Shown here: in pieces, positions 11,369 through 23,209 of the stretch
How the letters are laid out: the number at the start of each line of letters is the position of its first letter
Position numbering within the stretch: the stretch's first letter is position 1
Assembly (NCBI GenBank): GCA_021234155.1
Contig: JAJEKV010000004.1
Span: 6,762,109 to 6,826,108 of the forward strand
DNA: 64,000 nt
Direction of reading: 5' to 3'
Source of the DNA: Isoetes taiwanensis
Lineage: Eukaryota > Streptophyta > Lycopodiopsida > Isoetales > Isoetaceae
Program-made: the position numbers and the translations under genes
Notes under the pieces: generated by a model
Told to the model about the DNA's origin: nothing
Databases searched by the model: none
The model's input: the letters and a program-made list of their open reading frames with translations, nothing else

Positions 11369-13161
11369 TGTTATGCCTAAATAAATTAACAGACCATTGT
11401 TGGATATTTTGCATGCATTTAAATATTAGGCATAATGGATGTTTATAATGGTCGCATGGCCCTAGTCTATAGGTTGTTGTGGTGCACCTAGTAGATCTTA
11501 GACGAGGGGTGCAACTAATTATAGTGTTGGAATTAGTTGCGTGGTTGCCTAAGCACCCTATGAAATTAATGTAAGGGTGGGGCAATGTTTTAATGGGTTG
11601 AATAACCCATGAAACAAAAGTTAACTTAATGGTTTTTAAATCCATTGGGTGTGGAAAAGGGTGAGCACCCCAAAATCGGGGGGATGCCACCTGCGTGCCT
11701 TCCCTGTAACATAAACAGGCTGGCGGAGGGCAGACTCGAGCCACCGGATCTGTTCCGGAGGATTGCCCTCCTGCAGAGATGCTGTCACATGGCCCTGCCA
11801 GGTGGACAGGTGCTTTCAACTGGTAAAGGCGGCAGCCTGTTTACAGGCAGGCCGGATTGTGGATAGACGGAATCCGGGAGCTGTCAGGCCGGATTTTGGA
11901 TCCGGTAGGATCACCTGCCTTGTTGGGGTGATGCCACGTGGTTTAGCCATGATTGGCAGGCTCTCAGATCAGGGGGAAAAAGCCAGACTGTGAGAAGGCA
12001 GCTGGGTAAGGAGGAAGAAGCCGGAAGACTGCAGTAGCCGGTTGGGTTATGTGATAGAGGAATCCACTTGCAAGGAAAGGGAATTCAGAAGGTGAAGCGG
12101 TTACAATCTGGCCGGATTGAGTTACAAAGAGAAGCCTTGTCTCGGGTAAGTCCCGAATCGGATGTAATCCGCCAGGCCTTGGGGTCATGTTTATCAGATC
12201 AACACGCTGATTATGGATTACCATGATTAAAAGGCTTCATAATAACTAGTGTGGGCTTATTCCCTGGAACTAGAAGTAAACCGTAACTCGAAACCTATGA
12301 ATTGCTAAACCCCTTCCCTTGAAGGCTCAGAGTACATGCCGAAAAGCGTGAATGCTACTTGGTTTCTTCCGCCCAAAGAAGAAGGTGCAATAGCAACCGT
12401 GAGGGTGTCACCGGCCATTGCGCTTATTGTAGAGCTGCTGAACCTCCTCTTTTGAATACCCTCTGGGAGTGTTGCCTTAGAGTAATGCTCGCATTGAAGG
12501 GATCTCGTGAGTGCTAGTGCGATGTGATGTAGTGTTGGTATGGGACGACACTATATTAACATCAACAGTCTAGTGAAAGCGAGACCCCTAGCATTGAGTT
12601 ATGCTCAGTTTGTATCTTGATGATACTGGGGTTAGCATGAGGAGTGCTGACCCAAGGGAGTTTTGTGCATGGCATTGTTAATAAGAACGGGAGGTACTTG
12701 TGAGGTAAAGCTTGTCACTGGTATGGGACGGTGGCATGCGGAACCAACAGTCTCGTAGCCTGAGTTCTTATGATGCCTGTAGTTTCTCCCCTTACACCGG
12801 ATCCACCAAATACGGGGTTCTAGACGACGCATCGCCTAGATATGGTGGGGTGTGTCTGCGCTTGCGATGCTATGGTGCGGTGTGGTGGATTCCATATATG
12901 TGTTCTTGCAAAATCCACCGGTCAATTTTCTTCATCGACACTATTGGATAACTCTTATGCATGTTGCTAACACGTAAGCTTGTGCGTGCCGTTGGATAGC
13001 CGGGCGAGCATGCGGTGTATAGTTATCTTTGTGTCATCTTGTTATCTCAGATAATGGCTTTCATGTATATAGCCTCGTGGGAGGCGTATTTGTTCTATGT
13101 ACTCGATGGTTTGATGTGAATACAAATCGAAATTTTGGTACTAAAATTTTGGTTCGTAACA
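11369..13161 (+). repeat. 5' LTR of the gypsy element (1793 bp)
   Basis: It runs TG...CA. The first roughly 730 bp match the 3' LTR with only two base changes noticed (near 11622 and 11786). From about 12100 onward, differences come in clusters separated by identical blocks. An unusually long LTR for a short internal region. Confidence 0.95.
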
Positions 13162-13162
13162 G

Positions 13163-13174
13163 TGGTATCAGAGC
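13163..13174 (+). promoter_or_regulatory. Primer-binding site (tRNA-iMet)
   Basis: TGGTATCAGAGC begins one base after the 5' LTR and is the standard complement to the 3' end of initiator methionine tRNA used to prime minus-strand synthesis. Confidence 0.95.
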
Positions 13175-13503
13175 CTAAGTTGCGCTTGGACCTTGAGTAG
13201 CTGAGATGGAGCACGGCGAGACTAGTGCAGGCGCACACACTGTAGCAGGGCAGCGACTCCTATGGAGGAGGAACCTGATGTACGAGGGCTAGCCGCCGCA
13301 GACAGAAAACCCGTAAGAACCCGGAGACCATGCACGGCGGGGCCAGACTTGCCGGGTGTGCAGCAGCCTCAAGGCAAGATAGACACTCGATCGCTATGAG
13401 AAACTGCTTTTGAGACCCTTGCCGGCACGTATGGCCTAGGGAAGTCTGCGGAGAAAGGGAAGTCTCCGGCAGTTGTGGTAGTGGACCCGGATGTACTGAG
13501 CTA

Positions 13504-13990
13504 GTGTCCGCCGGGAGCGTATTAATCAAGAGTTCCGGATTGAGCAAGGAGGACATCCGCAGTCTCGAGCGCACAAAGATCCCGGATTGGGATGGGAAAG
13601 GCACTGCTGAGGAGGCGATGGCTTGGATTGACAAGCTAGAGACCTTTTTTGAGGCTACCAATAAAGGTGACAAGGCGCGGTTGTTTATTGATGCAGATGC
13701 GAATCGGAATCGGACGCCTATAGTTGGTGGAATGGTCCTACCATGAAAAAGGAGGTGAATACCCGGTCCGATTTCAGAAATACTTTATTGGGGAGTATGC
13801 ACCTCAAAGATGATGCTCGTGGATGCGCTTTGAGAAGTCATGCGGCACCGTAAGCGCATGTGGTCTCGCTTATATCAATAAGGTACGGGGGTTATATCCA
13901 TGGGGGTTGGAGACTTGACCGAGGCTCCTAGAAGTTGATTTCTTCCTAGGTGGCCTATCCAGTGTTGCTCTCAAGAAGCAGATAATCGGA
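13504..13990 (+). pseudogene. gag N-terminal remnant of the gypsy element
   Basis: An open frame at 13504-13746 reads like a plant Ty3/gypsy gag segment: 'IPDWDGKGTAEEAMAWIDKLETFFEA' in style, where an F/W-x-G segment is followed by an amphipathic helix. The frame then breaks, and 13747-13990 is only loosely gag-like in shifting frames. The start of gag upstream (13200-13500) is also broken. Confidence 0.6.
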
Positions 13991-15763
13991 TTGAAACCCG
14001 AGGATTTTGAGAGGGCAACGATGTTGGCTCGTCAGCTTGGGGAAGAGGATGAGTCCTTTAAGAGGACGTCCCGGAAGTTCTCAAAGAAGAAAAACAGGTT
14101 TTTCAAGAAGAAAAAGTCTGAAAAGTCTGAGCAGCCTAAGTCTAAGTCTGCAGGTGGAGAGTCTAAGAAGCGTAAGGCGGACTCTAAGTCCGGTGGTCCC
14201 AGGAAGAAGATATTCTGCTATAGGTGTGGGGAGCCTGGGCACATTAGTCGTGAATGCTCTCAGCCACAGAACAAGAAAGCTGATAACAAGAAAGCAAACG
14301 TGACTGAAAAGGCTGAAGAAGTATTGGAATCTAAGACGGTTTCAGCCATTGCCATGGAAGAGCTGTGCGCGCTGGATAAGCCCGCAAGCAAGGACATCAT
14401 GGATATGTTTGCTGGACGGGTTATTAGATTCTTGGGCAGAATCATGGGCCGAAACGTTGTTGTGTTATTGGATTGTGGCTCTTCTGACATGTTTGTATCT
14501 TCTAAGTTGGTGGAAGAACTGCACCTACCTTGTGTAAAGACTAATAAGTACAAGGTAGATGGGCCTTTTGTGAATGATTCTCAGGTGGAGGATCGTAAAG
14601 CTGTTGGGGTGCCCTTGTGTATTCAAGGATACCAGGAAAAGCTTGATTTTGACCTCTTGGATGTTGGCCGGTATGATGTGGTGCTGGGGATAACATGGTT
14701 GCAGCGGGTTAAGCCTACTGCAATAGATTGGAACACTCACCAGGTGACGCTGAAGCATGATGGACGTGAGATCTATCTTCAGGGGAGTCCTTTGACGGGA
14801 GCTTCCAAGATCGTGTCGTCGCTTCAGGTCAAGAAACTGGTACGTAAACCTTCCAATCAATGTTTTCTTCTATTTATAGATGAATGTTATCCTGCTTTTG
14901 AGTACTGTCATATGAGTGCTGATAGTGAGGTCATAAAGGATTCAAAAGGCCAGAGAGAGTTGCAGGATCTGTTATGTGAATTTCAGGATGTGTTCCCTGA
15001 GGAACTACCTGAAGGTCTTCCACCTAGTAGAGAGATTGAACATGAGATTGATTTAGAGCCTGGATCCAAACCTGTGTTTCGTAGCCCTTATAGATTGTCC
15101 ATATTGGAACAAGAGGAGGTAAAGAAGCAGGTTCATGAGCTGTTAGCCAAAGGGTTTGTGAGACCTAGCAAATCCCCTTATGGTGCTCCTGTCATTCTAG
15201 TCAAGAAAAAGGACGGATCAATGCGGATGTGCATTGATTATCGTGCCTTGAATAAGATCACGATCAAGAATAGGTATCCCTTGCCTAGAATTGACGAGAT
15301 TATGGATAGATTAACAGGAGCTAAGTATTTTTCTAAGTTGGATTTGCGCAGTGGTTATCACCAGATAAGGGTGAAGGAGTCGGATGTACATAAGACTGCC
15401 TTCAGGACCACTTTTGGTCATTTTGAGTTTTTGGTGATGCCTTTTGGACTAACGAATGCTCCTGCTACTTTTTCCAGAATGATGAATGAGGTTTTTGCAG
15501 GATGTCTTGATACTTTTGTTGAAGTATTTCTAGATGATATCCTGGTTTATAGCAAAACCTTGGACGAGCATTTGAATCATTTGCGTTCTGTGCTAACTCT
15601 GCTCAGACAGCATAAGTTGTATGCAAAAATGTCAAAGTGCGAATTTTTGAAAGCACAGGTGGAATATTTAGGCCACATTGTATCTCGGGCCGATGGTGGG
15701 GAATGTGGATCCCAAGAAGACGGAGGCAATTCAGTCTTGGCCTGTGCCAAAGAATGTATCTGA
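13991..15763 (+). pseudogene. gag zinc knuckle, protease and reverse transcriptase of the gypsy element
   Basis: A 590-codon frame. Residues 1-70 are a lysine-rich nucleocapsid. A CCHC knuckle '[14 protein letters not shown]' lies near residue 76. The protease follows at about 155-250 with '[16 protein letters not shown]', where the usual D-S/T-G triad reads D-C-G. The RT begins near residue 340 with '[11 protein letters not shown]' and contains '[14 protein letters not shown]', '[14 protein letters not shown]', '[12 protein letters not shown]' and the catalytic 'FLDDILVYS' (FLDD, as usual in this family). Near 15690 a frameshift after '[10 protein letters not shown]' ends the meaningful reading. 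The D-C-G protease site would be unusual for an active aspartic protease. Confidence 0.9.
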
Positions 15764-16330
15764 GTTGCGTAGTTTCTTGGGATTGGCCAGTTATTACCGC
15801 AGATTTGTCTGGAAGTTTGCCAAGATTACAAACTGCTTTGACTATGTTGTTGAAAACTAATGTCCAGTGGCAATGGACGATAAAGCAGCAGCATGCAATG
15901 GATATGCTAAAGAGGTTGCTGACCTCAGCGCCTATTCTGTTGATTCCAGACATGAGTAAACCTTATGAGGTTTACACGGATGCATGTGGTTATGCCATTG
16001 GTGCTGTTCTCATGCAGGATGGTAGAGTAGTGGCGCATTTAAAGTCGCCAACTCAATGTCAGCCGAGAAGAACTATTCCACCTATGAGCGTGAGTTACCG
16101 GCAATGGTTCATGCGCCAAAGTCCGGAAACATTATCTCCGCAATAAGTGCGAGTTTGTGGTCTATACCGATCATAAGCCTTTGAAATTCCTGCAAAGCCA
16201 GGCCGAGGTAAGTCCAAGGCAAGCTAGATGGTTGGACTTTCTTTCTCAATTTCATTTTCATGTTGAACATCTTCCCGGGAAAAAGAATCCTCGCTGTCGA
16301 TGATGCTCTAGGGTTCGAAGTAAATGTGAT
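15678..16330 (+). pseudogene. RT connection and RNase H of the gypsy element (frameshifted)
   Basis: Three successive frames carry the continuation. One has '[15 protein letters not shown]' and '[15 protein letters not shown]'. The next, from about 15830, has the RNase H core with 'YEVYTDACGYAIGAVL'. Another, at 16150-16290, has 'VVYTDHKPLKFLQSQ' and 'RQARWLDFLSQFHFHVEHLPG'. Frameshifts occur near 15690, 15830, 16080 and 16300. Confidence 0.85.
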
Positions 16331-16460
16331 GGTTCAATGTGAAATTGCTTTGGTGTCACGATTAGACAAGCATATGACTTGATGCCTATATTTTGAGTAT
16401 GCAAAAGATCTATCCAAGTTACCGGATGCTTGGGATATCCGTAATGGACTCGTATCATAA

Positions 16461-17790
16461 GGGACGATTTATGTTCCCCGCCAGGACACTTTGAGAAAGC
16501 AATTATTGAGCGAATTCCATGATGCACCTTATGCCGGGCATGGAGGTGAGTGGAAAACATATGAATCGCTCAAAAGAATGTTTTACTGGCCTAGGTTAAA
16601 AGAGGATGTGCAGGAATATGTGAAAGTTTGTGAGATTTGTCAGCAGGTGAAAGCGAGTCGAGGCAAGACTCCAGGGCTTTTGCAACCTCTGCCGGTGCCA
16701 GAGGAAAGATGGAGTGAAATCTCTATGGATTTCATTGTGAAGTTGCCTCGTACTGTGCATCACTTTACACAGATACTTGTCATAGTGGATAGGTTGACGA
16801 AGTATGCACGCTTTATACCTCTGACAAAGAATGCTGATGGCTTGGCGGTGGCCAAGGCTTACTTGCAGCACGTATTTCCTATTTTTGGATTACCCAAAGC
16901 TATTGTGTTTATCGAGATGTGAAATTCAATCGGGAATTTCTCATGTGAATTGTTCTCTCATTAAAATGCACTCTTCGCCTTCTCTAGTGGAGATCATCCT
17001 AAAACGGATGGGCAAACCGAAAGAGTGAATCAGATTCTCGAGGATATGCCGAGATCTTATGTGGCCACCAAAGAATCCGGATGGGAGGACTATTTGCCAA
17101 TTGTAGAGTTTGCTTACAATAATGGGTTCCAACAGAGCATCAAAACTAGTCCGCTTTGTGGCTATGTTTGGGAGAAATCCCGCAGGACCTCGTAGACGCT
17201 TGGTTTTGAAGGGCTGAAAACCGATGTCGCTATAAGTATGCTTGAAGGCATGGATGTGACATTTGGGTTGTGTCAATTGCATATGAGACAGGCCCCAGAT
17301 CGGGCAAGGGCGCGCCAATTTGTCAAGAGCCCCGACGAAATAGCCGCATGAAGGTCGATGGTGTACCTTCGTGTGGTCTTTCCGCAAATCAAAAGAAAAG
17401 CAATATTGCCATTGCTTGCGTGAAAGAAACCAAAGCTCTCCCCAAGATACAAAGGGTCCTTACAAAATTTTGAAGAAATATAGTGATGTTGCCTTCAAGT
17501 TGCAACTTCCGAATGTGGACATTCATCCAGCTTTCCATGTGAGCCAGCCATGCACCAGCTCTGGGAAAGTCGCGAATGTTGTGCCTTCACAGAACACATG
17601 GTGGAGTTGGATAGAATTCCTACCCCTCGAAAGAATATTGAATTCCCGATAGTGCGGATCCGCCAAAGAGACCGATGGAATTTCGGTAAAGTGGAAACAT
17701 AGACCGCCTCGGCAGAGGCGACGGGGGAGAGTCGCCGCTTCATGACTCAATATCCGGATGTTATGGCTCAATGGTCTGGAGCCGATTCTT
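16461..17790 (+). pseudogene. Integrase and C-terminal chromodomain-like region of the gypsy element
   Basis: The frame at 16491-16922 carries the zinc-binding HHCC domain ('EFHDAPYAGHGG' ... 'CEICQQVKA') and the first catalytic aspartate region 'ISMDFIVKLP' and 'ILVIVDRLTKYARFIPL'. After 16920 the frames break repeatedly: 'DGQTERVNQILEDM' near 17000, 'YLPIVEFAYNNG' near 17095, 'YKILKKYSDVAFKLQLPN' near 17460. Just before the 3' LTR, 'ISVKWKHRPP' and 'FMTQYPDVMAQW' in two frames resemble the end of a chromodomain (KW...EATWE...YP). The element cannot make an integrase as read. Confidence 0.8.
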
Positions 17791-17805
17791 GAGGACAAGA
17801 ATCCT

Positions 17806-17815
17806 GGGGGAGTAA
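17806..17815 (+). promoter_or_regulatory. Polypurine tract
   Basis: GGGGGAGTAA directly precedes the TG of the 3' LTR and is the expected plus-strand primer. Confidence 0.75.
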
Positions 17816-19615
17816 TGTTATGCCTAAATAAATTAACAGACCATTGTTGGATATTTTGCATGCATTTAAATATTAGGCATAATGGATGTTTATAATGGTC
17901 GCATGGCCCTAGTCTATAGGTTGTTGTGGTGCACCTAGTAGATCTTAGACGAGGGGTGCAACTAATTATAGTGTTGGAATTAGTTGCGTGGTTGCCTAAG
18001 CACCCTATGAAATTAATGTAAGGGTGGGGCAATGTTTTAATGGGTTGAATAACCCATGAAACAAAAGTTAATTTAATGGTTTTTAAATCCATTGGGTGTG
18101 GAAAAGGGTGAGCACCCCAAAATCGGGGGGATGCCACCTGCGTGCCTTCCCTGTAACATAAACAGGCTGGCGGAGGGCAGACTCGAGCCACCGGATCTGT
18201 TCCGGAGGATTGCCCTCCTGCAGAGATGCTGCCACATGGCCCTGCCAGGTGGACAGGTGCTTTCAACTGGTAAAGGCGGCAGCCTGTTTACAGGCAGGCC
18301 GGATTGTGGATAGACGGAATCCGGGAGCTGTCAGGCCGGATTTTGGATCCGGTAGGATCACCTGCCTTGTTGGGGTGATGCCACGTGGTTTAGCCATGAT
18401 TGGCAGGCTCTCAGATCAGGGGGAAAAAGCCAGACTGTGAGAAGGCAGCTGGGTAAGGAGGAAGAAGCCGGAAGACTGCAGTAGCCGGTTGGGTTATGTG
18501 ATAGAGGAATCCACTTGCAAGGAAAGGGAATTCAGAAGGTGAAGCGGTTACAATCTGCTGGATTGGAGTTACAGCAGAGAAGCCTTGTCTCGGTAAGTCC
18601 TGAACTGGATGTAATCCGGTTGTGGCCTTGGGGTCATGTTTACTGTACTGAACACAGTGATTATGGATTACCATGATTAAAAGGCTTCATAATAACTAGT
18701 GTGGGCTTATTCCCTGGAACTAGAAGTAAACCGTAACTCGAAACCTATGAATTGCTAAACCCCTTCCCTTGAAGGCTCTGTAGTACATGCTGAGTAAGCA
18801 GGAATGCTACTTGGTTTCTTCTGGCCCAGCAGCAAGGTGCAATAGCAACCGTGAGGGTGCTGCTGGCCATTGCAGTTATTGTAGAGCTGCTGAACCTCCT
18901 CTTTTGAATACCCTCTGGGAGTGTTGCCTTAGAGTAATGCTCGCATTGAAGGGATCTCGTGAGTGCTAGTGCGATGTGATGTAGTGTTGGTATGGGACGA
19001 CACTATATTAACATCAACAGTCTAGTGAAAGCGAGACCCCTAGCATTGAGTTATGCTCAGTTTGTATCTTGATGATACTGGGGTTAGCATGAGGAGTGCT
19101 GACCCAAGGGAGTTTTGTGCATGGCATTGTTAATAAGAACGGGAGGTACTTGTGAGGTAAAGCTTGTCACTGGTATGGGACGGTGGCATGCGGAACCAAC
19201 AGTCTCGTAGCCTGAGTTCTTATGATGCCTGTAGTTTCTCCCTTACACTGGATCCACCAGCGCGGGGGTTCTAGACGACGTACTGTCTAGATATGGTGGG
19301 GTGTGTCTGCTTGGCAGATGCTATGGTGCGTGTGGTGGATTCCATATATGTGTTCTTGCAGTCCGTCAGTCGTTGCTTCATACTGACACTATTGGATAAC
19401 TCTTATGCATGTTGCTAACACGTGTAAGCTTGTGCAGGCTGTTGGATAGCTGGCGGAGCATGCGTGTGTATAGTTATCTTTGTGTCATCTTGTTATCTGT
19501 ATACGTGGCTTTCATGTATATAGCCTCGTGGGAGGCAGTACTTGTTCTATGTACTCTGATGGTTTGATGTGAATACAAATCGAAATTTTTGGTACTAAAA
19601 TTTTGGTTCGTAACA
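17816..19615 (+). repeat. 3' LTR of the gypsy element (1800 bp)
   Basis: TGTTATGCC ... GTAACA, followed by the TGCAC target duplication. See the 5' LTR for the distribution of differences. Confidence 0.95.
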
Positions 19616-19620
19616 TGCAC

Positions 19621-20930
19621 TCCATGTATATGCTATCATGCAAGCAGGAATCAGTGCAAGCTAGGAATCAATTTCAAACATAATGCCCTCCTTTTCGTTA
19701 AAGTCACCAAGTTGTCAAATTATTCTTCACGTTCTACACTTGAATCTGCATACTGCTACTATGGTACGACGTGATTTCATGTTCTATAAATCAATTTTTG
19801 ACTATAGATTTGCCTTTGGCATGTTCACTTAGCTCGTCTCTTTTAGTTTAATTCGAACTTAGCTTCCCTTTTTTATTTGACCTTGCCCATTAAGGTAACT
19901 TTAAACTCTTCATCGAGAACTCTGTTTTGCCAGAAGTTCTAATAAGCAATGGCAAGTTTCATTGAATGGCTATCTAGCAAGGGATTTAGCTCTAAATTTC
20001 ATGACTTTGGACTAGAACTCCCAATTGTGCAACAAGACGATTAAGAAGGTAAAATCTCAAACAAGATGTGCATTAAAGACGTTAATACTTCTCATCATGT
20101 GATGCCAATAAATTAACAGATCATGACACTTGAATTCGACTTGAACGAATAAAATTTTATGTTTTACCCAACAATTGAGAATGTAAAATCTCAAACAAGA
20201 TGTGCATTAAATACACTAATACTTCACCATTTGATGCCAATAATTAACAGATTATGACACTTGAATTCAACTTGAACAAATAAAATTTTGGGTTTTACCC
20301 ATGAGTTCTTCTAACTTAGTTCTTTTTAAGCTTGCATTTTACTCCAAATCTTCATAAACCATAGCTAACAAACCCATTGATAGTACAAAAACTTGTATAT
20401 ATATACGCGTATTAGATGACGTATTAGATGTGTGTTTTGTCATCCCATGGGCATGTTCATAGAGATTCATCCAGCCGTCCAATCACGAAATGAAAGGCCA
20501 GGATAATGCCATCTCATTGGGGTGCATGGATGGCCATGATGGGCATGCATGGGGGCATGCACCATGTCCTCGAACCGTTGGATCAAAAGGGGAGGATAAA
20601 TCTTGGCCCTTGATTTTTTGTGAGGAAGGTGCAAGGAAGGTGCCAAAAAATGAATTTGGTGTGGCAGATCTCAACCGTTAGATTAAAAGGTGAGCATAAA
20701 TCTTAGCCATTAACTTTTTAATATTAAATTGTTTTTTTTTTTTAAAAAGAAGTGGGGTGGCACCCTCATTAACCCTCATTAATAAAAAAGATAGTGAGGT
20801 GGCAAAGCATTTATGAGTGGACTTTTTAGGAAGCTTCCTTCTGTTTAATCGCCTTCGAAGACACGTAGCTTGCAGTAGAGGGGTTGGATGAAGGTGGGGC
20901 CGACGCTGCTGGCTTCCTCTCATCGAGACC
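19621..20930. other. No gene seen; local duplication inside
   Basis: Non-coding, AT-rich. The only clear structure is the duplication listed at 20049-20300 and a stretch at 20450-20720 with phrases such as 'aaccgttggatcaaaag' that recur in form at 48000 and 62170. I see no conserved protein. Confidence 0.6.
20049..20300 (+). repeat. Tandem duplication of about 134 bp
   Basis: Units start with 'gtaaaatctcaaacaagatg' at 20049 and 20183 and share 'gacacttgaattc' and the 'aataaaattt' end with scattered changes and small gaps, so it is an older duplication than those at 7.3-7.8 kb. Confidence 0.85.
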
Positions 20931-20984
20931 TTAGTGGTGCTTTGGCACTATTTTGTCGCAGTTGGAGCCAACGTGATCGAATAC

Positions 20985-22290
20985 TAAGAATCTTCTTGGA
21001 ATCTTCAAGTTTCAATGAATCTATGGTAAGTTGAGGGAATATAGGAGAATCTTCATAGAATCTTGGAGAATCTAGAGGAATCTTGAAGTATTCTTTTGGA
21101 ATCTAGGGGAATCTTTAGAGAATCTTAGGGAGTCTCAAACAAATCTTTGGGAATCTAGGACAATTTAGAAGAATCTTCATGAAATCTTTAAGAATTACGG
21201 GAATCTAGAATGGAATCTTGGAGAATCTTGAGGAATCTGAATAAAATCTAGGGGAATCTCCGTAGGATCTTAGAATCTAGGGGAACCTTTGTAGAACTTT
21301 ACGGAATCTAAGTGAATCTTTGAGAATCTAGGGGAATCTTCTTAAAATTTTTGAGAATCTAAAAGAATCTCGATGGAATCTTAGAGAATCTAGGAGAATC
21401 TTCATAGAATTTTGGGTAATCTAGGGGAATCTTCATAGAATCTTGGGGAACCTAGAGAAATCATGGGATAATCTTTGGGAGCCTAGGGGAATCTTCATAT
21501 GATCTTGGAGAATCTAGAGGAATCTCGTGAAAATCTTAAGGATTCTAGGGGAATCTTTATAGAATCTTGAAAAACCTAAGTGAATCTACATGGAATCTTG
21601 GAAAATCTAGAGGAATCTTGGGATAATCTTTGAAAATGTAGGGGAATCTCAAGAGAATCTTATGAAATCTAGGGAAATCTAAGGAAATGTTTATAAAATC
21701 TTTGAGAATCGAGAGGAATCTTGATAGAATCTTGGAGAATCTAAGAAAATCTAGGAGAATCTTCATAAAATCTACGGGAATTAAGGAGAATCTACATAGA
21801 ATATTGCAAAATCTAAAGGAACCTTGAGATAATCTTCAGAAATGTAGGATCTTAAGAATCTAGGGGAATCTTTCACACTGAATGTGTTTTGAAGGGGAGG
21901 GGAATCTTTAATGCTGGGCGTGTTTTCATGGAATCTTGGAGAATCTAGGGGAATCTTCGTAGAATCAAAAGGAATCTAGGGGAATTTTCATAAAATCTGT
22001 GAGAATCTAAAGGAATCTTGATAGAATCTTAAGAATCTAAGGGAAAATAGAAGAACCTTACATAGAATCTTGCAGAATCTAGAGGAATCTTGGGGATAAT
22101 CTTTAGAAATTTAGGAGAATCTTATAAGAATCTTGGGGAATGCTTAAGAATCCTTATCGAATCTTAGGAAATCTACGGAATTCTTTATATAATCTTATGA
22201 AATCTTATAAAATCTTAGGGAATTCAAGATAGCCTTAATGATATCTCAAGGGACAAAGAAAATCTTGGAGAAATTCAAGTAAAATTTTGT
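20985..22290 (+). repeat. Degenerate GAATCT-rich array, about 1.3 kb
   Basis: The motif GAATCT recurs every 10-20 bases, mostly as 'gaatcttggagaatctag' and 'gggaatcttcatagaatc' variants. No fixed long unit is visible; it looks like a decayed short-unit satellite. Long reading frames across it on the reverse strand (for example 21557-21766) are products of the repeat, not genes. Confidence 0.9.
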
Positions 22291-22299
22291 ACTGCGCCA

Positions 22300-23200
22300 T
22301 CTTTTGCAAGCCCTAAACTTAACAATTTCTTGTATGCATATACATATACATGTCACTATCATTATCATTATCAAACCATATATAATCATACATTCAATTT
22401 TTATTTTTATTTTTTCCATAGCTATTTTTTTTGGGTTCTGCCTCAGGCAAGAGGTCGACACGTGTAAATATTTTGAGAATCATTTTTAGCATGCCAGCCC
22501 TATCGGGCCTACAGCTTTTCCTCAAATTCTAGCCTATCCGGGTGTACTTGTCATCAAAATTTAATGTGGCTTATTTTGCACCATCAGATCTCTAGTTTTA
22601 CAAATCTAACGCCAGGGAAATTAAAAATTCGTCCAAAAATGGGTACGGATCCATTTTCTAAAATAACTACCTAGCGTACATCCGGCTTGAGATAGTGTTT
22701 GCAGACATCGAAAACACGACCAGAGTGGCGGAGCCGCGAAGATTGAGATGGCCATTGTCCATAGTCTGATCCACGTATGGCATGGTGGTAATCTCTTTCT
22801 TGGAACTGCCCTAATCTGTTGATTTTTGAAAATGTAAAGTTGCTTCGTGTTTAATTTTGAATGCTGGTAGGTAGCGAGCTTTTGTAGTCCATGTTCACTT
22901 GAGTTCTTCGGAAGGCAAGGACAACATCAGTCTTTGGTTGGATAGTCTCTGGTTGGATATTTTTGGCAATATTTGGCTCTCAGGCAACTGTAGGATTCCG
23001 ATCAATTTAGTTGGGTCATTCCATTTTCTATATTTCGCTTCATTTTGCGCTTGATTTTTCTCAGTAGTTTGGATGCTTGCATCAAGGCTCAATAATCTGC
23101 ATCGGATTTAGGATCCTAGGAGAGGTCAGGGCTCATTGCATTGTCGATTTTGCAAGTGCTCGAGCTTTTTTTGAAGGAGGAATTCCGTTTTGCAGTCTAA
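22300..23200. other. No gene seen
   Basis: Contains AT/CA-rich simple sequence at 22330-22430 and otherwise unrecognised non-coding sequence. Confidence 0.5.
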
Positions 23201-23209
23201 GATAAAGCA

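Larger units (their letters stand above)
11369..19615 (+). mobile_element. Complete Ty3/gypsy LTR retrotransposon
   Basis: Both LTRs begin TGTTATGCC and end GTAACA. A 5 bp target duplication TGCAC flanks the element (11364-11368 and 19616-19620). The primer-binding site TGGTATCAGAGC at 13163 fits initiator methionine tRNA, and a purine run GGGGGAGTAA ends at 17815. Domain order protease-RT-RNase H-integrase identifies Ty3/gypsy, and the residues before the 3' LTR resemble a chromodomain, suggesting a chromovirus. Coding frames are broken in several places while central pol is intact. Confidence 0.95.

Noticed and set aside
11259-11819. Long reverse frame duplicated at 17.5-18.3 kb.
   Set aside because: It lies within the LTRs, on the strand opposite to the element, and matches no protein.
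21557-21766. Long Phe/Leu/Ile-rich reverse frame resembling a membrane protein.
   Set aside because: It is the translation of the GAATCT array.
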